Made by a program: the position numbers and the translations under genes
Assembly (NCBI RefSeq): GCF_025840185.1
Contig: NZ_JAMPJU010000004.1
Location: 1-64,000 of the forward strand
Direction: 5' to 3'
DNA from: Brenneria izbisi
Lineage (GTDB): Bacteria > Pseudomonadota > Gammaproteobacteria > Enterobacterales > Enterobacteriaceae
Length of the DNA stretch: 64,000 nt
In this document: in pieces, positions 1-11,442 of the stretch
Numbering within the stretch: the stretch's first letter is position 1
How the letters are laid out: each line of letters opens with the position of its first letter
Notes under the pieces: model-generated
What the model was told of the DNA's origin: nothing
Database searches by the model: none
The model's input: only the letters and a program-made list of their open reading frames with translations

Positions 1-239
1 GTTCGTCCGGGCTTGAGGCTCTTTAGCCCTTCAACACCATATAAAGTAAACCAATTTATCCATCTTCCAACGGAAGAGCGAGCAGCACAGAGCAGTTTGG
101 CGACGTCGGTGACGGTCATTCCCCGATGCAGCATCAGTATGGCGATGAGTCGTCTGGAATGGTTTTTATCGCGAGTTTGTTGGGCTTCTTTACGCATTAG
201 TCGTCGTTCTTCATCAGGGATTGCTGCTATGATCGGCAT
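1..239 (-). CDS. IS630-family transposase, N-terminal part (cut by window edge)
   Basis: The minus strand reads in frame from an ATG at 239 to the window edge, about 79 residues starting MPIIAAIPDEERRLMRKEAQ. A helix-turn-helix follows (residues about 30-65, with MTVTDVAKLLCAARSSVGRW), typical of IS630/Tc1-type transposases that cut and paste into TA dinucleotides. The DDE catalytic part lies outside the window, so intactness is unknown. It lies beside the broken integrase, as expected in a decaying element next to a tRNA gene. The inverted repeat of the IS could not be placed with confidence; it should lie a short way upstream, between 240 and about 340. Confidence 0.75.
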   Translation of the reverse strand, partial: MPIIAAIPDEERRLMRKEAQQTRDKNHSRRLIAILMLHRGMTVTDVAKLLCAARSSVGRWINWFTLYGVEGLKSLKPGR

Positions 240-566
240 CGCTCAGTCCGGTTGGTGATTTGTTTTGATTTGGCGATTGATCAGATCGCACAACTCGGAC
301 TGAGTTCCCTTCGAGTGATCTACTATTTGGCGAAGCTATTTAGCCATCTGCAACTTGCTAGTTCCGTAGTTCCTTCAGTACATATCCCATTTGGAATAAC
401 GAACCAATGAAATATATCTTAGTATTTTAATCGTGATATATAAAAATTTTTTTATAATGTCATGATTTTTTCTGTTAGAAAATTAGGTAACTCTGCTTCG
501 ATTCATAAGAAGGCTTTGGCAGAATTCTCAGGTGCTAAAAGATACTCGGATGGTTTTAAGATAACG
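240..566. other. Intergenic, AT-rich, no supported gene
   Basis: Between the transposase start and the end of the integrase remnant I see no convincing gene. The stretch near 412-455 is very AT-rich. It probably holds the end of the IS630 copy and residual element DNA. A 63-codon plus-strand reading frame starting at 462 runs through the hairpin at 567-607 and resembles no protein I recognise. Confidence 0.5.
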
Positions 567-607
567 CTCCTGACGGGTTTTCTATCACATAGAAAGCCCG
601 TCAGGAG
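567..607 (-). terminator. Long hairpin downstream of the integrase remnant
   Basis: Arms CTCCTGACGGG (567-577) and CCCGTCAGGAG (597-607) extend inward through TTTTCTAT / ATAGAAAG (one T-G wobble) to a three-base loop: a 19-bp stem. It starts 28 bases past the restored integrase stop, so it may end integrase transcription, but there is no clear U-run on the minus strand. Confidence 0.45.
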
Positions 608-634
608 CCAACAAGCGCAGCGCGTTAGCCGCAA

Positions 635-1883
635 TCAATCTTCTCTTCTGTAACTTCGCGCATAAATATACGGTGCGACATATCCTTCGCGGTTGACGTC
701 CATATAGTCCGACCACCACTGCATCATTTTGATTCTGGCTTCCAGATGCTCCGCTTTATGCACGTAGGCAGCTCGTACGCCGTTGCGCTTGCCGCTCAAT
801 GGCATCCTTTGACCAGCATCCGGACTCGTTCAGAGCGCTACAGGCCATGGTCCTGAAGCCGTGGCCGCAAATTTCTGTCTTGGTGTCAAAGCCAATCACG
901 CGCAGCGCCTTGTTGATGGTGTTTTCACTCATCGGCTTGTTTAGCGTATGTGCGCCCGGAAAAACGAACACTGACTCGCCAGAAATCGCCTGAATTTGTT
1001 TCAGCAGAGCCACCGCCTGTCGTGACAGCGGCACCAGATGTTCATCCTTCATCTTTGAGCCACGCTCTGAGAATCGCACGCCGTTTACTGCCTCGCGCTG
1101 GGCGGGTACCGTCCAGATATGGGCTTTCAGGTTGAACTCGTCCCAGCGGGCAAGTCGGAGTTCACTGGAGCGCAGGAAAACATGCAGATTCAGCTCCATC
1201 GCCAGACGGGTCAGTATCCGGCCTTTGTAGTTCTCCATCTTCGCCAGCAGTTCAGGCAGGCGTTTCAGCGGCAGGGCGGGGTGATGTTGGGTCGCCATAG
1301 GGGTCACGACGCCATCTAAATCGTAAGCCGGATTGTATTTGATGACGCCCTGCTGCACGGCGTGGCGCATGATTTTGGTCAGATGCTGGCGCACCCGTCC
1401 GGCGACGTCATGCACGCCTTTGTCGTCAATGGCCTTAACCAACTGTGCCAGATGGTGGGTTTCGACCTGAGCGATATCCATTGCACCAATGGCGGGGAAA
1501 ACGTAGCGTTTCAGGCAGATGAGGATTTTATCTGCATGGGCGTCCGACCAGAGCTTGAGGCTGCTGGTGTGCCACGCCATCGCGATATACTGAAAGGTGC
1601 GGGATTCCTCAACGGCGGGATTGTTCGATTTACGAAGCAGAGAAGGGCTGAGTCCAGACGCCAGCAGCTTCCGCGCCGCATCGCGCTTTTCGCGGGCTTC
1701 CGCCAGCGTAGTCTGAGGATAGGGGCCAAAGGCAAGACGGTTTTCCTTACCGCCGAAGCGATAGCGGAAATACCATAACTTAGCGCCGCGGGTGGATACC
1801 GTCAGGTACAGGCCTTGCGAGTCAGTGAGCTTGTAAGATTTTGCGAGAGGTTTCGCGGATCGGACTTTGCCGTCAGTTAACAT
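635..1883 (-). pseudogene. P4-type tyrosine integrase, inactivated by a short deletion/frameshift
   Basis: From the ATG at 1883 (MLTDGKVRSAKPL) the protein shows the DUF4102 arm-type DNA-binding N-terminus, a SAM-like core-binding middle and a catalytic domain with the RSSELRLARWDE box and the HGFR box of P4-type tyrosine recombinases. Just after DAIERQ the frame breaks and runs to a false end at 756. The expected C-terminus continues in another frame (RNGVRAAYVHKAEHLEARIK and on to a stop at 635-637), including the presumed catalytic Tyr in RAAYVHKA. About five codons that normally lie between DAIERQ and RN are missing, so a small deletion shifted the frame. A longer minus-strand start at 2030 exists, but family length favours 1883. 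Adjacent to tRNA-Phe in the same orientation, as for islands integrated at tRNA 3' ends. Confidence 0.85.
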
Positions 1884-2043
1884 ATGAGGCTCACTCCAGT
1901 TGTCGAACCGAATGACCCGCAATCTGACCCAAAAATTCCCCGATACGAAGGGATAAATCAAAACGCATCGGAAAAGATTTTCACGCCAACTTACTGAATC
2001 GCAATAACATAGGGATTTATAGGGAGGCATAAAAAAGGAAAGG

Positions 2044-2119
2044 TGGTGCCCGGACTCGGAATCGAACCAAGGACACGAGGATTTTCAATCCTCTGCTCTA
2101 CCGACTGAGCTATCCGGGC
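2044..2119 (-). tRNA. pheV: tRNA-Phe (GAA)
   Basis: The minus strand gives a 76-base cloverleaf: acceptor GCCCGGA (2119-2113) pairing with TCCGGGC, D-loop, anticodon stem around TTGAAAATC (anticodon GAA), T-arm GGTTCGATTCC and an encoded CCA at 2046-2044. The sequence matches enterobacterial tRNA-Phe. The 3' end faces the broken integrase about 160 bases away. Integrases of the P4 type commonly recombine at tRNA 3' ends, so the last 18-20 bases (about 2044-2063) are the likely attachment site. No second copy was seen between 1 and 640. The symbol is by analogy; pheU would fit equally well. Confidence 0.95.
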
Positions 2120-2234
2120 AACGGGGCGCATTAAACCGTATTTGGGTGCGCGTCGTCAACGGGTTTGTCAGCGAAAGCGCATAAAACCCTGCTGACTGAC
2201 GACTTTTCAGACAAAGGATAGTGTGCGCCTGACG

Positions 2235-2810
2235 TCAGGTTAATGCGCCGTTCTTGCGGCATAACGCAAAGCGCAAAACATCCTCGGCCAACCGCTGGGC
2301 TGTTGCGATGCTGGAAGCCTGATGTTTGACCAGCAGGTTGCTGAGACAGCCTTCAAGAATTAGTTCCATTTGCTGCGCCACCATGTCTGGATCGTCGGTT
2401 TCCAATACTTCAAGCAAATCGCGGGTGTAACGATAGGATTCCTGTTTTTGCTGCTCGGCAATCTGATGAATAGGGTGAGTAATATCAGGAAAAAAACTAC
2501 AGGCTGCAATAAACAGGCAGCCGGGGTAACGCTGTTTGGCGACGGCGTCATGCAGTACCTGATAGCGAGCAAGCAGTTTTTGTTCGGTGCTTTTGGTGTC
2601 ATCCAGCAATAGTTGACGTCGCCAGATATCCACCTGCTGGCTGTGGTAACGCAGGCTGTCGTAAAGCAGTGCTTCGCGGTCCGGCCAAAAAGCTTGCAAT
2701 TCCTCTATCGGGACATCCAGTTTTTTCGCCAGCATGTCTAATGTCGTCATGGCGAAACCGTGCTGCTCTAGCAGAGTGAGTGCATGTTCCAAAACCTCTT
2801 CACGTTGCAT
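2235..2810 (-). CDS. yjdC: TetR-family transcriptional regulator YjdC
   Basis: A 191-residue protein with an N-terminal TetR-type helix-turn-helix (residues about 5-50, [19 protein letters not shown]) and a helical ligand-binding C-terminal domain, containing the [15 protein letters not shown] segment seen in YjdC. In E. coli yjdC lies directly downstream of dsbD, and the same order is kept here with a gap of about 44 bases, so the two are probably co-transcribed. It should act as a cytosolic DNA-binding repressor; its target and ligand cannot be read from the sequence. Confidence 0.85.
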   Translation of the reverse strand: MQREEVLEHALTLLEQHGFAMTTLDMLAKKLDVPIEELQAFWPDREALLYDSLRYHSQQVDIWRRQLLLDDTKSTEQKLLARYQVLHDAVAKQRYPGCLFIAACSFFPDITHPIHQIAEQQKQESYRYTRDLLEVLETDDPDMVAQQMELILEGCLSNLLVKHQASSIATAQRLAEDVLRFALCRKNGALT

Positions 2811-2854
2811 TGTTTCTCCTCCAGAAGAGCGAATAACAGACTAAGAAGTGTCGT

Positions 2855-4573
2855 TTAAGGTACAAATTTCTGCAAATGCGCCTGAAATTTTTCCGCGTCC
2901 ATAAATCCGGTTACCCGTGAACCAGGGATCTCTTTTCCCTGTGCGTCAAAAAACAAAATGGTCGGCAATCCCAATATCTGCAATTTTTTTAGTATGGCAT
3001 TCTGATCCGCATTGTTGGCGGTCACGTCCGCCTGTAATAAAGTCAGGCGCGACAATTGGCTTTGTACCCGATGGTCGCTGAAAGTGTATTTTTCAAACTG
3101 CTTACAGGCGACGCACCAGTCAGCATAAAGATCGAGCATGATCGATTGATGACTTTTCATCAGCGCGTTATTTAACCCAGCCAGGTTGGTGACCGGCGTA
3201 AACGTTAGCGCGGATGCAGCGGATTTTTGCTGTGAATCAACCGGAGAAAATGCCCAGTCTTGCAGAGGTCTTGCCGCCACCAGCGCGCCAGCCAACAACA
3301 ATAGCTGAACGACGCGCATTGTCCCTGTGTGGCTGCGCAGGCTCAGGGCAAACGCCCAACCAAAGAATGCAACCCCAAGCAGGCTCCATAGCCTGATCCC
3401 CCAGGTTTCACCGAATATTCGTTCGAGTAAAAAGATTGGCAGGGCGAGAATGATGAATCCAAATGCCTCTTTGACATACTGCATCCACGGCCCGCTGCGC
3501 GGTAAAAGTCGATTGCCGAACAAGGTCGCCAGAATCAGCGGCAACCCCATGCCTAACGCGTACAGATAGAGCGAACCGCCGCCTGCGAGCAGGTTACCGC
3601 TTTGGGCAATATAAAGCAGGATGGCGCTGAGCGGCGCGGTGGTGCAGGGTGAGCAGATTAATCCCGCCAGTGCGCCCATAGCGAATACGCCCGTCAGCGA
3701 TCCTCCTTGCTGGCGATTGCTCCATTCTGTCAATCGCGTTTGCAGGGAAGAAGGCAGTTGCAGGCTGTACAGGCCGAACATGGAAAGCGCCAGCGCAACG
3801 AACATCACCGACAGACCAATCAACACATACGGGTGTTGCAGCGCCGCCTGAAAACGCAACCCCGCCGCCGCCACGATCAGTCCGAGTAATGTATAGGTTA
3901 ACGCCATCCCCTGGACGTAAGTCATGGCGAGCAGGCATGTTCGGCGCAGCGTCAGTTGCTGCTTTCTGCCGAGAACCAGAGCGGATATCAGCGGGTACAT
4001 CGGTAATACGCAAGGCGTAAACGCCACGCCGATGCCAATCAGTAGCGCCCACCAGGGAGAGAACGGTAACGCGGTTTCCTGGCGTGACTGATGTGGCGTC
4101 GTGTCGCCGCCGGATGCCGGTAAAACCTGGCTTAGCGGGATAGTTCGTGTTTCGGGGGGATAGCAGAACCCGGCCTCGGCACAGCCCTGATAGGTTACCT
4201 GAATGGTCGCCGTGTTATCCGCCTGAACCAGCGGAATGGTCAGCGTCAACTGTTGTTTAAAGATGAAAACCTCACCGAAAAACTCATCCCGGTGGCTGAG
4301 ACCGGGCGGGATATCGAACGTACCGATAACGGCGCGGTTTCCTTCAATCTTAATCTGCTGTCGATACAGATAGTAACCCGGTTGTATTTCCCAGCGTACG
4401 GTGAGTTGATTATCCCGTTGCTGAAAATCAAACGCGAAAGCCCGATCAACAGGTAAATACTGTGCATTCTGGTTGTTGCCAAACAACGTTTGACCAAACG
4501 GCGACGCCAGCGTAGTCGGCGCACTGAAGGCCGTCCATAGCAGGAAAATCAGCGTAAAGATGCGTTGAGCCAT
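2855..4573 (-). CDS. dsbD: Thiol:disulfide interchange protein DsbD
   Basis: A 572-residue inner-membrane reductase that carries electrons from cytoplasmic thioredoxin to periplasmic DsbC, DsbG and CcmG. A signal peptide (about 1-23) precedes the periplasmic alpha domain with Cys131 and Cys137 ([11 protein letters not shown]). The membrane beta domain has about eight helices and the cysteine motifs [10 protein letters not shown] (Cys188) and [10 protein letters not shown]. The C-terminal thioredoxin-like gamma domain has DWCVACK (Cys487/Cys490). All six electron-relay cysteines are present and the length fits the family. The start overlaps the end of cutA by 25 bases, suggesting translational coupling. 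Confidence 0.97.
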   Translation of the reverse strand: MAQRIFTLIFLLWTAFSAPTTLASPFGQTLFGNNQNAQYLPVDRAFAFDFQQRDNQLTVRWEIQPGYYLYRQQIKIEGNRAVIGTFDIPPGLSHRDEFFGEVFIFKQQLTLTIPLVQADNTATIQVTYQGCAEAGFCYPPETRTIPLSQVLPASGGDTTPHQSRQETALPFSPWWALLIGIGVAFTPCVLPMYPLISALVLGRKQQLTLRRTCLLAMTYVQGMALTYTLLGLIVAAAGLRFQAALQHPYVLIGLSVMFVALALSMFGLYSLQLPSSLQTRLTEWSNRQQGGSLTGVFAMGALAGLICSPCTTAPLSAILLYIAQSGNLLAGGGSLYLYALGMGLPLILATLFGNRLLPRSGPWMQYVKEAFGFIILALPIFLLERIFGETWGIRLWSLLGVAFFGWAFALSLRSHTGTMRVVQLLLLAGALVAARPLQDWAFSPVDSQQKSAASALTFTPVTNLAGLNNALMKSHQSIMLDLYADWCVACKQFEKYTFSDHRVQSQLSRLTLLQADVTANNADQNAILKKLQILGLPTILFFDAQGKEIPGSRVTGFMDAEKFQAHLQKFVP

Positions 4574-4881
4574 GTCAGATAATCGCTGTCGCCCCCCGAT
4601 ACCGGCAGTACCAGCAGTTCAGGCGTTTCATAAGGATGGTGGCGTTTCAGATGCGTCAGCAATGCCGACTGATGTGACGTATCGCTTTTGATCAGCATTT
4701 GTACTTCCGTTTGCCGCTCAAGTTTGCCCTCCCAGTAATAAAGTGATTGCGCGCCGGGCAACAGCGTCACGCAAGCCGCAAGCCGAGCTTCCAGCAACAG
4801 GTTGGCGAGCCGTTGTGCACAAGACTCATCAGGCGCGGTACAAAGTATAACGACGGCATCGCAGACAAGGCGGTCAGACAT
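4549..4881 (-). CDS. cutA: Divalent-cation tolerance protein CutA
   Basis: A 110-residue trimeric ferredoxin-like-fold protein of the CutA family, with the family segments [28 protein letters not shown] and [13 protein letters not shown]. It is linked to copper tolerance in E. coli, though its molecular role is still unclear. It is the first gene of the cutA-dsbD-yjdC group and overlaps dsbD. In E. coli dcuA lies between cutA and aspA; here only about 205 bases without a gene separate them. Confidence 0.95.
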   Translation of the reverse strand: MSDRLVCDAVVILCTAPDESCAQRLANLLLEARLAACVTLLPGAQSLYYWEGKLERQTEVQMLIKSDTSHQSALLTHLKRHHPYETPELLVLPVSGGDSDYLTWLNASLR

Positions 4882-5032
4882 CGTATCCTCAGTGTCAGAT
4901 GAACAAAATCATGATCGTAGAGCGGGACACTATACCTTGCTTTGCGGCATGAGGGGAATGGTACGGATCGAACCGCTGCGTCAATCCATAAGCGGGACGT
5001 TTTTTTCTTCCGCCTGAACGCGGCATAACATA

Positions 5033-5066
5033 CAGGCACGCTATTCGTTGGGAACGGGCGTGCCTG
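5033..5066 (-). terminator. Inverted repeat after aspA
   Basis: Arms CAGGCACGC (5033-5041) and GCGTGCCTG (5058-5066) flank a 16-base loop about 20 bases past the aspA stop. No U-run follows on the minus strand, so terminator function is uncertain. Confidence 0.4.
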
Positions 5067-5086
5067 GAATCGTTCAGATTATAGGT

Positions 5087-6526
5087 TTAAGGAAGCTCAT
5101 TCTCGTCGGTATAACGTCTGGCTTTGTATGCCGGATGCATCAGATTCTGAATGGAAAAAATGTCATCCAGTTCCGCTTCCGTCAGCAAGCCTCTTTCCAG
5201 CACCACTTCACGCACGCTCTTGCCGGTTTCCGCACAGATTCTGCCGACGATATCGCCGTTATGGTGGCCGATAAACGGGTTCAGATAGGTGACGATCCCG
5301 ATAGAGTTAAAGACATAAGCCTCACATACTTCTTTGTTGGCCGTGATGCCGTTAACGCATTTTTCCAGCAGGTTGTAGCAGGCATTGGTCAGGATATGCG
5401 TGGACTCGAACATGGCCTGGCCGATAACCGGTTCCATGACGTTCAATTGAAGTTGTCCCGCTTCTGACGCCATGGTGACGCAGGTGTCATTACCGATGAC
5501 TTTAAAGCACACCTGATTAATCACTTCCGGCACCACCGGATTGACTTTGGCTGGCATAATTGATGAGCCCGCCTGCAACTCCGGCAGGTTGATTTCATTC
5601 AGACCGGCGCGCGGGCCGGAAGATAGCAACCGCAGGTCATTGCAGATTTTCGATAGCTTCACCGCCAGACGTTTCAGCGAGGAGTGAACCATCACGTAAG
5701 CGCCGCAGTCTGACGTCGCTTCAATCAGGTCTTCCGCTGGCACACAAGGTAAACCGCTGACTTCCGCTAACCGTTGTACCGCCAGTTGCTGGTAGCCTTC
5801 CGGCGTGTTCAGCCGGGTGCCGATCGCCGTTGCCCCCAAATTGACTTCCAGCAGCAACTCAGCGGTGCGCAGCAGATTTTTGTTTTCTTCTTTCAGCAGC
5901 ACGTTAAAGGCATGGAACTCCTGGCCCAGCGTCATTGGTACCGCATCTTGCAACTGGGTACGACCCATTTTCAGGATCATTTCAAATTCTTTGGCTTTAC
6001 GCTCAAATCCGTCGCCAAGTTGCGTCAGCGCATCGATCAACTTCAGGATGGAGGCATAGACCGCGATGCGGAATCCCGTTGGGTAGGCGTCGTTGGTGGA
6101 CTGACATTTATTCAGATGGTCATTCGGATTCAGGTACTGGTACTCGCCTTTTTGATGGCCCATCAGTTCCAGACCGATATTGGCTAACACCTCGTTGGTG
6201 TTCATATTTAAAGAAGTACCGGCACCGCCCTGATAAGCATCGATCGGGAATTGATCCATGCATTTGCCATTGTTCAGCACTTCATCACAGGCCTGGATAA
6301 TGACATCGGCAATTTTGCGGGGAATGGTTTGCAGTTCCTTATTCGCCAGGGCCGCGGCTTTTTTGACCATGACCATGCCGCGCACGAATTCAGGGATATC
6401 GCTTATCTTGCTGTTGCTGATATAAAAGTTTTCAATAGCCCTGAGCGTGTGGACGCCATAATAAGCATCTGCGGGAACTTCCTTAGTGCCTAACAGGTCT
6501 TCTTCAATACGAATGTTATCTGACAT
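5087..6526 (-). CDS. aspA: Aspartate ammonia-lyase
   Basis: A 479-residue cytosolic enzyme converting L-aspartate to fumarate and ammonia. It belongs to the fumarase/aspartase superfamily, with the signature [11 protein letters not shown] (residues 320-330, carrying the mobile catalytic-serine loop), [10 protein letters not shown] (about 104-113) and [16 protein letters not shown] (about 188-203). Length matches E. coli AspA. It is transcribed alone from the shared region before fxsA. A CRP-like site lies about 185 bases upstream. The anaerobic dicarboxylate transporter gene dcuA, next to aspA in E. coli, is not found here. Confidence 0.97.
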   Translation of the reverse strand: MSDNIRIEEDLLGTKEVPADAYYGVHTLRAIENFYISNSKISDIPEFVRGMVMVKKAAALANKELQTIPRKIADVIIQACDEVLNNGKCMDQFPIDAYQGGAGTSLNMNTNEVLANIGLELMGHQKGEYQYLNPNDHLNKCQSTNDAYPTGFRIAVYASILKLIDALTQLGDGFERKAKEFEMILKMGRTQLQDAVPMTLGQEFHAFNVLLKEENKNLLRTAELLLEVNLGATAIGTRLNTPEGYQQLAVQRLAEVSGLPCVPAEDLIEATSDCGAYVMVHSSLKRLAVKLSKICNDLRLLSSGPRAGLNEINLPELQAGSSIMPAKVNPVVPEVINQVCFKVIGNDTCVTMASEAGQLQLNVMEPVIGQAMFESTHILTNACYNLLEKCVNGITANKEVCEAYVFNSIGIVTYLNPFIGHHNGDIVGRICAETGKSVREVVLERGLLTEAELDDIFSIQNLMHPAYKARRYTDENELP

Positions 6527-6710
6527 GAGAGCCTTCTCTTATTACGCTGCTGACATAAAATTTATGTGAAATAATTGTATTACCATAGATAACAATATCA
6601 GAACATTTAACTATTACTGCATGTGTTATCATGATGATATGCTGTAAAATCAAGGGAAATAGTAGCCTGGATCACTATCTGATCTTTCAACCATGCTCAG
6701 ATAAATAAAC

Positions 6711-6726
6711 TGTGATAGTCGTCACG
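6711..6726. promoter_or_regulatory. CRP-like site in the aspA-fxsA intergenic region
   Basis: TGTGA (6711-6715), a six-base spacer, then TCACG (6722-6726): nine of ten core positions match the CRP consensus. It lies in the 386-base region between the divergent aspA and fxsA starts. E. coli aspA is CRP-activated, so control of aspA is the likely role. The rest of the region is AT-rich, with no gene seen. Confidence 0.55.
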
Positions 6727-6912
6727 AGTAACGGTTTAAGATAACAAATGGCGTTATCACAGCTTGAAAATAGCCGACTGCGCTACCATCTCAGTGAATT
6801 ATAATGTGCAGTATAGTGATACCTGGTCATATTAGTTTTCAATAACATAATTTGTTTACAACAACTGCGTTTGTTTTTAACAGTAAGCATTTTCAATCAA
6901 CAGGAGAATCGG

Positions 6913-7383
6913 GTGCGCTGGTTACCATTGTTATTAATCTTTCTTTTTGCCTACATAGAGATATCGCTGTTCATTCAAGTGGCAGAGGTGCTTGGCGTGG
7001 CGATAACCCTGTTGCTGGTGGTCTTCACTTCTTGTGTCGGCGTGTCGCTGGTACGTAACCAGGGCATGAAAACCATTGTCCAGATGCAGCAGAAAATGGC
7101 GGCGGGCGAGAGTCCGGCTGCGGAAATGGTGAAAAGCGTTTCACTGGTGCTGGCGGGATTTCTGCTGTTGATTCCGGGGTTTTTTACCGATTTTCTCGGA
7201 TTGCTGCTGCTCTTGCCGCCGGTACAAAAACGTCTGACGTTAAAACTGATGCCTCATTTGCACATCTGGCGTTCCGGCCCCGGCGCGCCGCCTTCCGGCG
7301 GCAATACCTTTGAAGGCGAGTATCAACGTAAAGATGACGGGCGCAGAAATATTGAGCATCGTGATGAAAACGATGATCGTTGA
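6913..7383 (+). CDS. fxsA: Membrane protein FxsA
   Basis: A 156-residue inner-membrane protein of the FxsA family, which in E. coli alleviates F-plasmid exclusion of phage T7 by binding PifA. The GTG start at 6913 (VRWLPLLLIFLFAYIEIS) is preferred over an upstream ATG at 6871 because CAGGAG at 6901-6906 sits at proper distance and the sequence then aligns with E. coli FxsA from its first residue. Two or three membrane helices are visible (about 3-45 and 75-105); the tail is charged (EYQRKDDG). It lies between aspA and groS as in E. coli. Confidence 0.93.
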   Translation: MRWLPLLLIFLFAYIEISLFIQVAEVLGVAITLLLVVFTSCVGVSLVRNQGMKTIVQMQQKMAAGESPAAEMVKSVSLVLAGFLLLIPGFFTDFLGLLLLLPPVQKRLTLKLMPHLHIWRSGPGAPPSGGNTFEGEYQRKDDGRRNIEHRDENDDR

Positions 7384-7494
7384 CGGCGAGTTGGGTTGCG
7401 TGACGAGCAAGGGTTATCTTACTGATAATCCTTGTTTTTTATTTTTTTGTGTATAAAAAAAAGACGCTTGATGCAAAAAAATTATATTTCCTCA

Positions 7495-7522
7495 CTTGAA
7501 GGCGTTGGAAACGTCCCCATTT
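7495..7522 (+). promoter_or_regulatory. Sigma-32 heat-shock promoter of groS-groL
   Basis: CTTGAAG (from 7495) and CCCCATTT (7515-7522) separated by 13 bases closely match the RpoH promoter consensus. It lies 84 bases before the groS start and should drive heat-induced expression of the chaperonin operon. Confidence 0.88.
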
Positions 7523-7524
7523 AG

Positions 7525-9588
<2,064 letters not shown>

Positions 9589-9693
9589 CGCGATAAGCGT
9601 TATGCAGGGCGCTACCTGCGCGGGAGCGCCCATTGTTAACACTGATGTTTCGAGTGCTTACGCCTCTCCCGCGAAAATAGCTGATATGTGATA

Positions 9694-9744
9694 AAACCCG
9701 ATATTCCAGTCCATTTGTCTGGCAGGAATATCGGGTTTAATTTT
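9694..9744 (+). terminator. Intrinsic terminator after groL
   Basis: Arms AAACCCGATATTCC (9694-9707) and GGAATATCGGGTTT (9725-9738), perfectly complementary over 14 bp, are followed by AATTTT. A weaker hairpin, GGGCGCT/AGCGCCC, lies closer to the stop at 9607-9631. Confidence 0.8.
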
Positions 9745-9851
9745 GTGGATTGCCGCCAGTGTCTGCTATCGATCAACATCGGCGAATTCTCCTGTCGCTT
9801 TTATTCCCTTCTTGCTGAATGATCCTAATTCCGCGGCAACGCCTCGTTATC

Positions 9852-9879
9852 GGAACTTTCCCCTCTCTCTCACCACCTA
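9852..9879 (+). promoter_or_regulatory. Hrp box (HrpL sigma-factor promoter)
   Basis: GGAACT (9852-9857), 15 bases, then CCACCTA (9873-9879) fits the HrpL consensus GGAACC-N15/16-CCACNNA with one change at the sixth base. It lies 117 bases upstream of the ATG of the gene at 9997, on the same strand, with nothing between. A small inverted repeat, CCTATA/TATAGG (9876-9891), overlaps the downstream element. Confidence 0.78.
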
Positions 9880-9996
9880 TACAGATATAGGGAATAGTGG
9901 TGCGAACGATGGTTGCTTCGAACGTAAAGTAGTATGCAAGGATAATGATGTCGTTCAAGAATCGCTGTTGAGTCAGGAGTGTTGAGGACACGGTTT

Positions 9997-11442
9997 ATGC
10001 GACCTATCTTCGGGGCAGGACAGCCACCGTCAGCTTATATCGAGCCGTCCGGCATTCAGGACGCTCAGATTTCTCATTCTCGCTCTCCGAAAGTATCTGG
10101 CGCTGCGGCCCCTGCCAGCGAGCGTGTTTCGTCGTCCGGCTTGCCGCATGTGGAAAAAATCAGCTTAAAGCAGGCACTAACCAAAACAACGTCACTGAGT
10201 CGATTAGAACAACTTCCGCTGGGAGGTCGATTCTTGTCAGCACTGAGTTGCTTCAGACCTGCCCCATCATTACCTATTCCTCCCCGTGGCCCGGCATTCG
10301 GTCAATTCATGGCATCCGTGGATGCCGATGTATCAATGCTGGCAGATAAGACAGGCGTGGATAAATTTACGGCGGCGGAACAGATGCGCAAGGCCATAGA
10401 AACCGGCGATTTCGGTGCCAAGGCAAAGCCAGAGAATAAAATTCGTATGATGTTAGCGCTGTATTCGATACGAGAAACCGAGTCCGCCAGGCAAGAACTT
10501 GCATCAGTAATGGCTAAGCATCCGACATTCAGTTCGGTGAATATTGATAATGTATGGCGAATGCTGATCGACAGTTCCGCTCATGACGATGGCAGACACA
10601 ATGGCTTACGTTTTGAAAATGAACCGGGTTACATCGCTGGCATGTACAGAGGATTAGCGCAGGTCTTGCATAACGATCTACGGGCCGATGGCGATATGTC
10701 CGGTAATGTCATGATCAAGCAACTGCATGATAAGGCTATTGATGGCGTTATCGATTTCAGCAGGCTTAAGCGAGCGGTGAATTTGGCCAGGACGGGCGAC
10801 CCCGCCGAAGTGAAAGCGCTATTGGCCCACGTCGCTTCCTATACGAGTACCACCAGACCCGCGCATACGCCGGGCGTAACGGATGATGGAAGTGAGAATG
10901 TATTAAAGTTTATGGATAAAGGATACCGAACGGAGTCAGTATTTTTTAGCCTGAATCAGGGGAAAAATTGTTCGCAACAAGGATTTAATGAACTGCTTGA
11001 CCGTTATTTTTCGTCAGCCAATGAACTGCCGTTCAGCTTTTGGAATTATAAAGAAAACAGGGGGGAGAGCATGGAAGGAGCATCATATGAGACAGCGACC
11101 GTTGGGCTATGCAGCCGCCCATTCGAAGAAATACCGCCTTCGTTACAGCCCGCTCCTTATACTAAATCGCAATTTAACCATTATCGGCAGGAGATTGCAG
11201 CGGCGAAAAATGATGACGATAAACTTTCGTCAATCGCACGTCTCTGTTGTAACCTGGAGCAGGCGCACTGTTTTACGGATGGTAATGCAAGGACGCTTGG
11301 ATTTTTGCTGGTCAACCAACTTTTGCTCGAAAACGCCCTCAGCCCTACTGTTATCACCGATCCTAACCGCTTTGACGGTTTTTCCAATCAGGAACTGGTG
11401 GATGAAATCAAGAAAGGACAGCGGCTTTTTAACCAACTTTAG
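9997..11442 (+). CDS. Candidate type III secreted effector with a Fic-like motif
   Basis: A 481-residue protein of no family I can name. The first 75 or so residues are rich in Ser, Pro, Ala and Gly and look disordered, as in type III secretion signals; there is no Sec signal or membrane segment. Near the end, residues 424-432 read HCFTDGNAR, matching the Fic motif HPFx(D/E)GNGR in its His, Phe, acidic, Gly, Asn and Arg positions but with Ala for the second Gly and Cys for Pro. The following LGFLLVNQLLLENALSP resembles the helix after the motif in Fic folds. Fic proteins usually transfer AMP or other phosphate-containing groups to host proteins. The gene stands alone between groL and ubiC, behind an hrp box. 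The ATG at 9997 has GAGG nine bases upstream; a GTG at 9979 is an alternative. No chaperone or secretion gene is adjacent. Family and substrate are unknown. Confidence 0.72.
   Translation: MRPIFGAGQPPSAYIEPSGIQDAQISHSRSPKVSGAAAPASERVSSSGLPHVEKISLKQALTKTTSLSRLEQLPLGGRFLSALSCFRPAPSLPIPPRGPAFGQFMASVDADVSMLADKTGVDKFTAAEQMRKAIETGDFGAKAKPENKIRMMLALYSIRETESARQELASVMAKHPTFSSVNIDNVWRMLIDSSAHDDGRHNGLRFENEPGYIAGMYRGLAQVLHNDLRADGDMSGNVMIKQLHDKAIDGVIDFSRLKRAVNLARTGDPAEVKALLAHVASYTSTTRPAHTPGVTDDGSENVLKFMDKGYRTESVFFSLNQGKNCSQQGFNELLDRYFSSANELPFSFWNYKENRGESMEGASYETATVGLCSRPFEEIPPSLQPAPYTKSQFNHYRQEIAAAKNDDDKLSSIARLCCNLEQAHCFTDGNARTLGFLLVNQLLLENALSPTVITDPNRFDGFSNQELVDEIKKGQRLFNQL

Noticed and set aside
462..653. 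Plus-strand reading frame of 63 codons beside the transposase
   Set aside because: It runs through the long hairpin at 567-607, overlaps the integrase remnant end and resembles no protein; no good ribosome site.
756..840. Apparent C-terminus of the integrase (AQRRTSCLRA)
   Set aside because: It is the product of the frameshift; the family C-terminus with the catalytic Tyr continues in another frame to 635.
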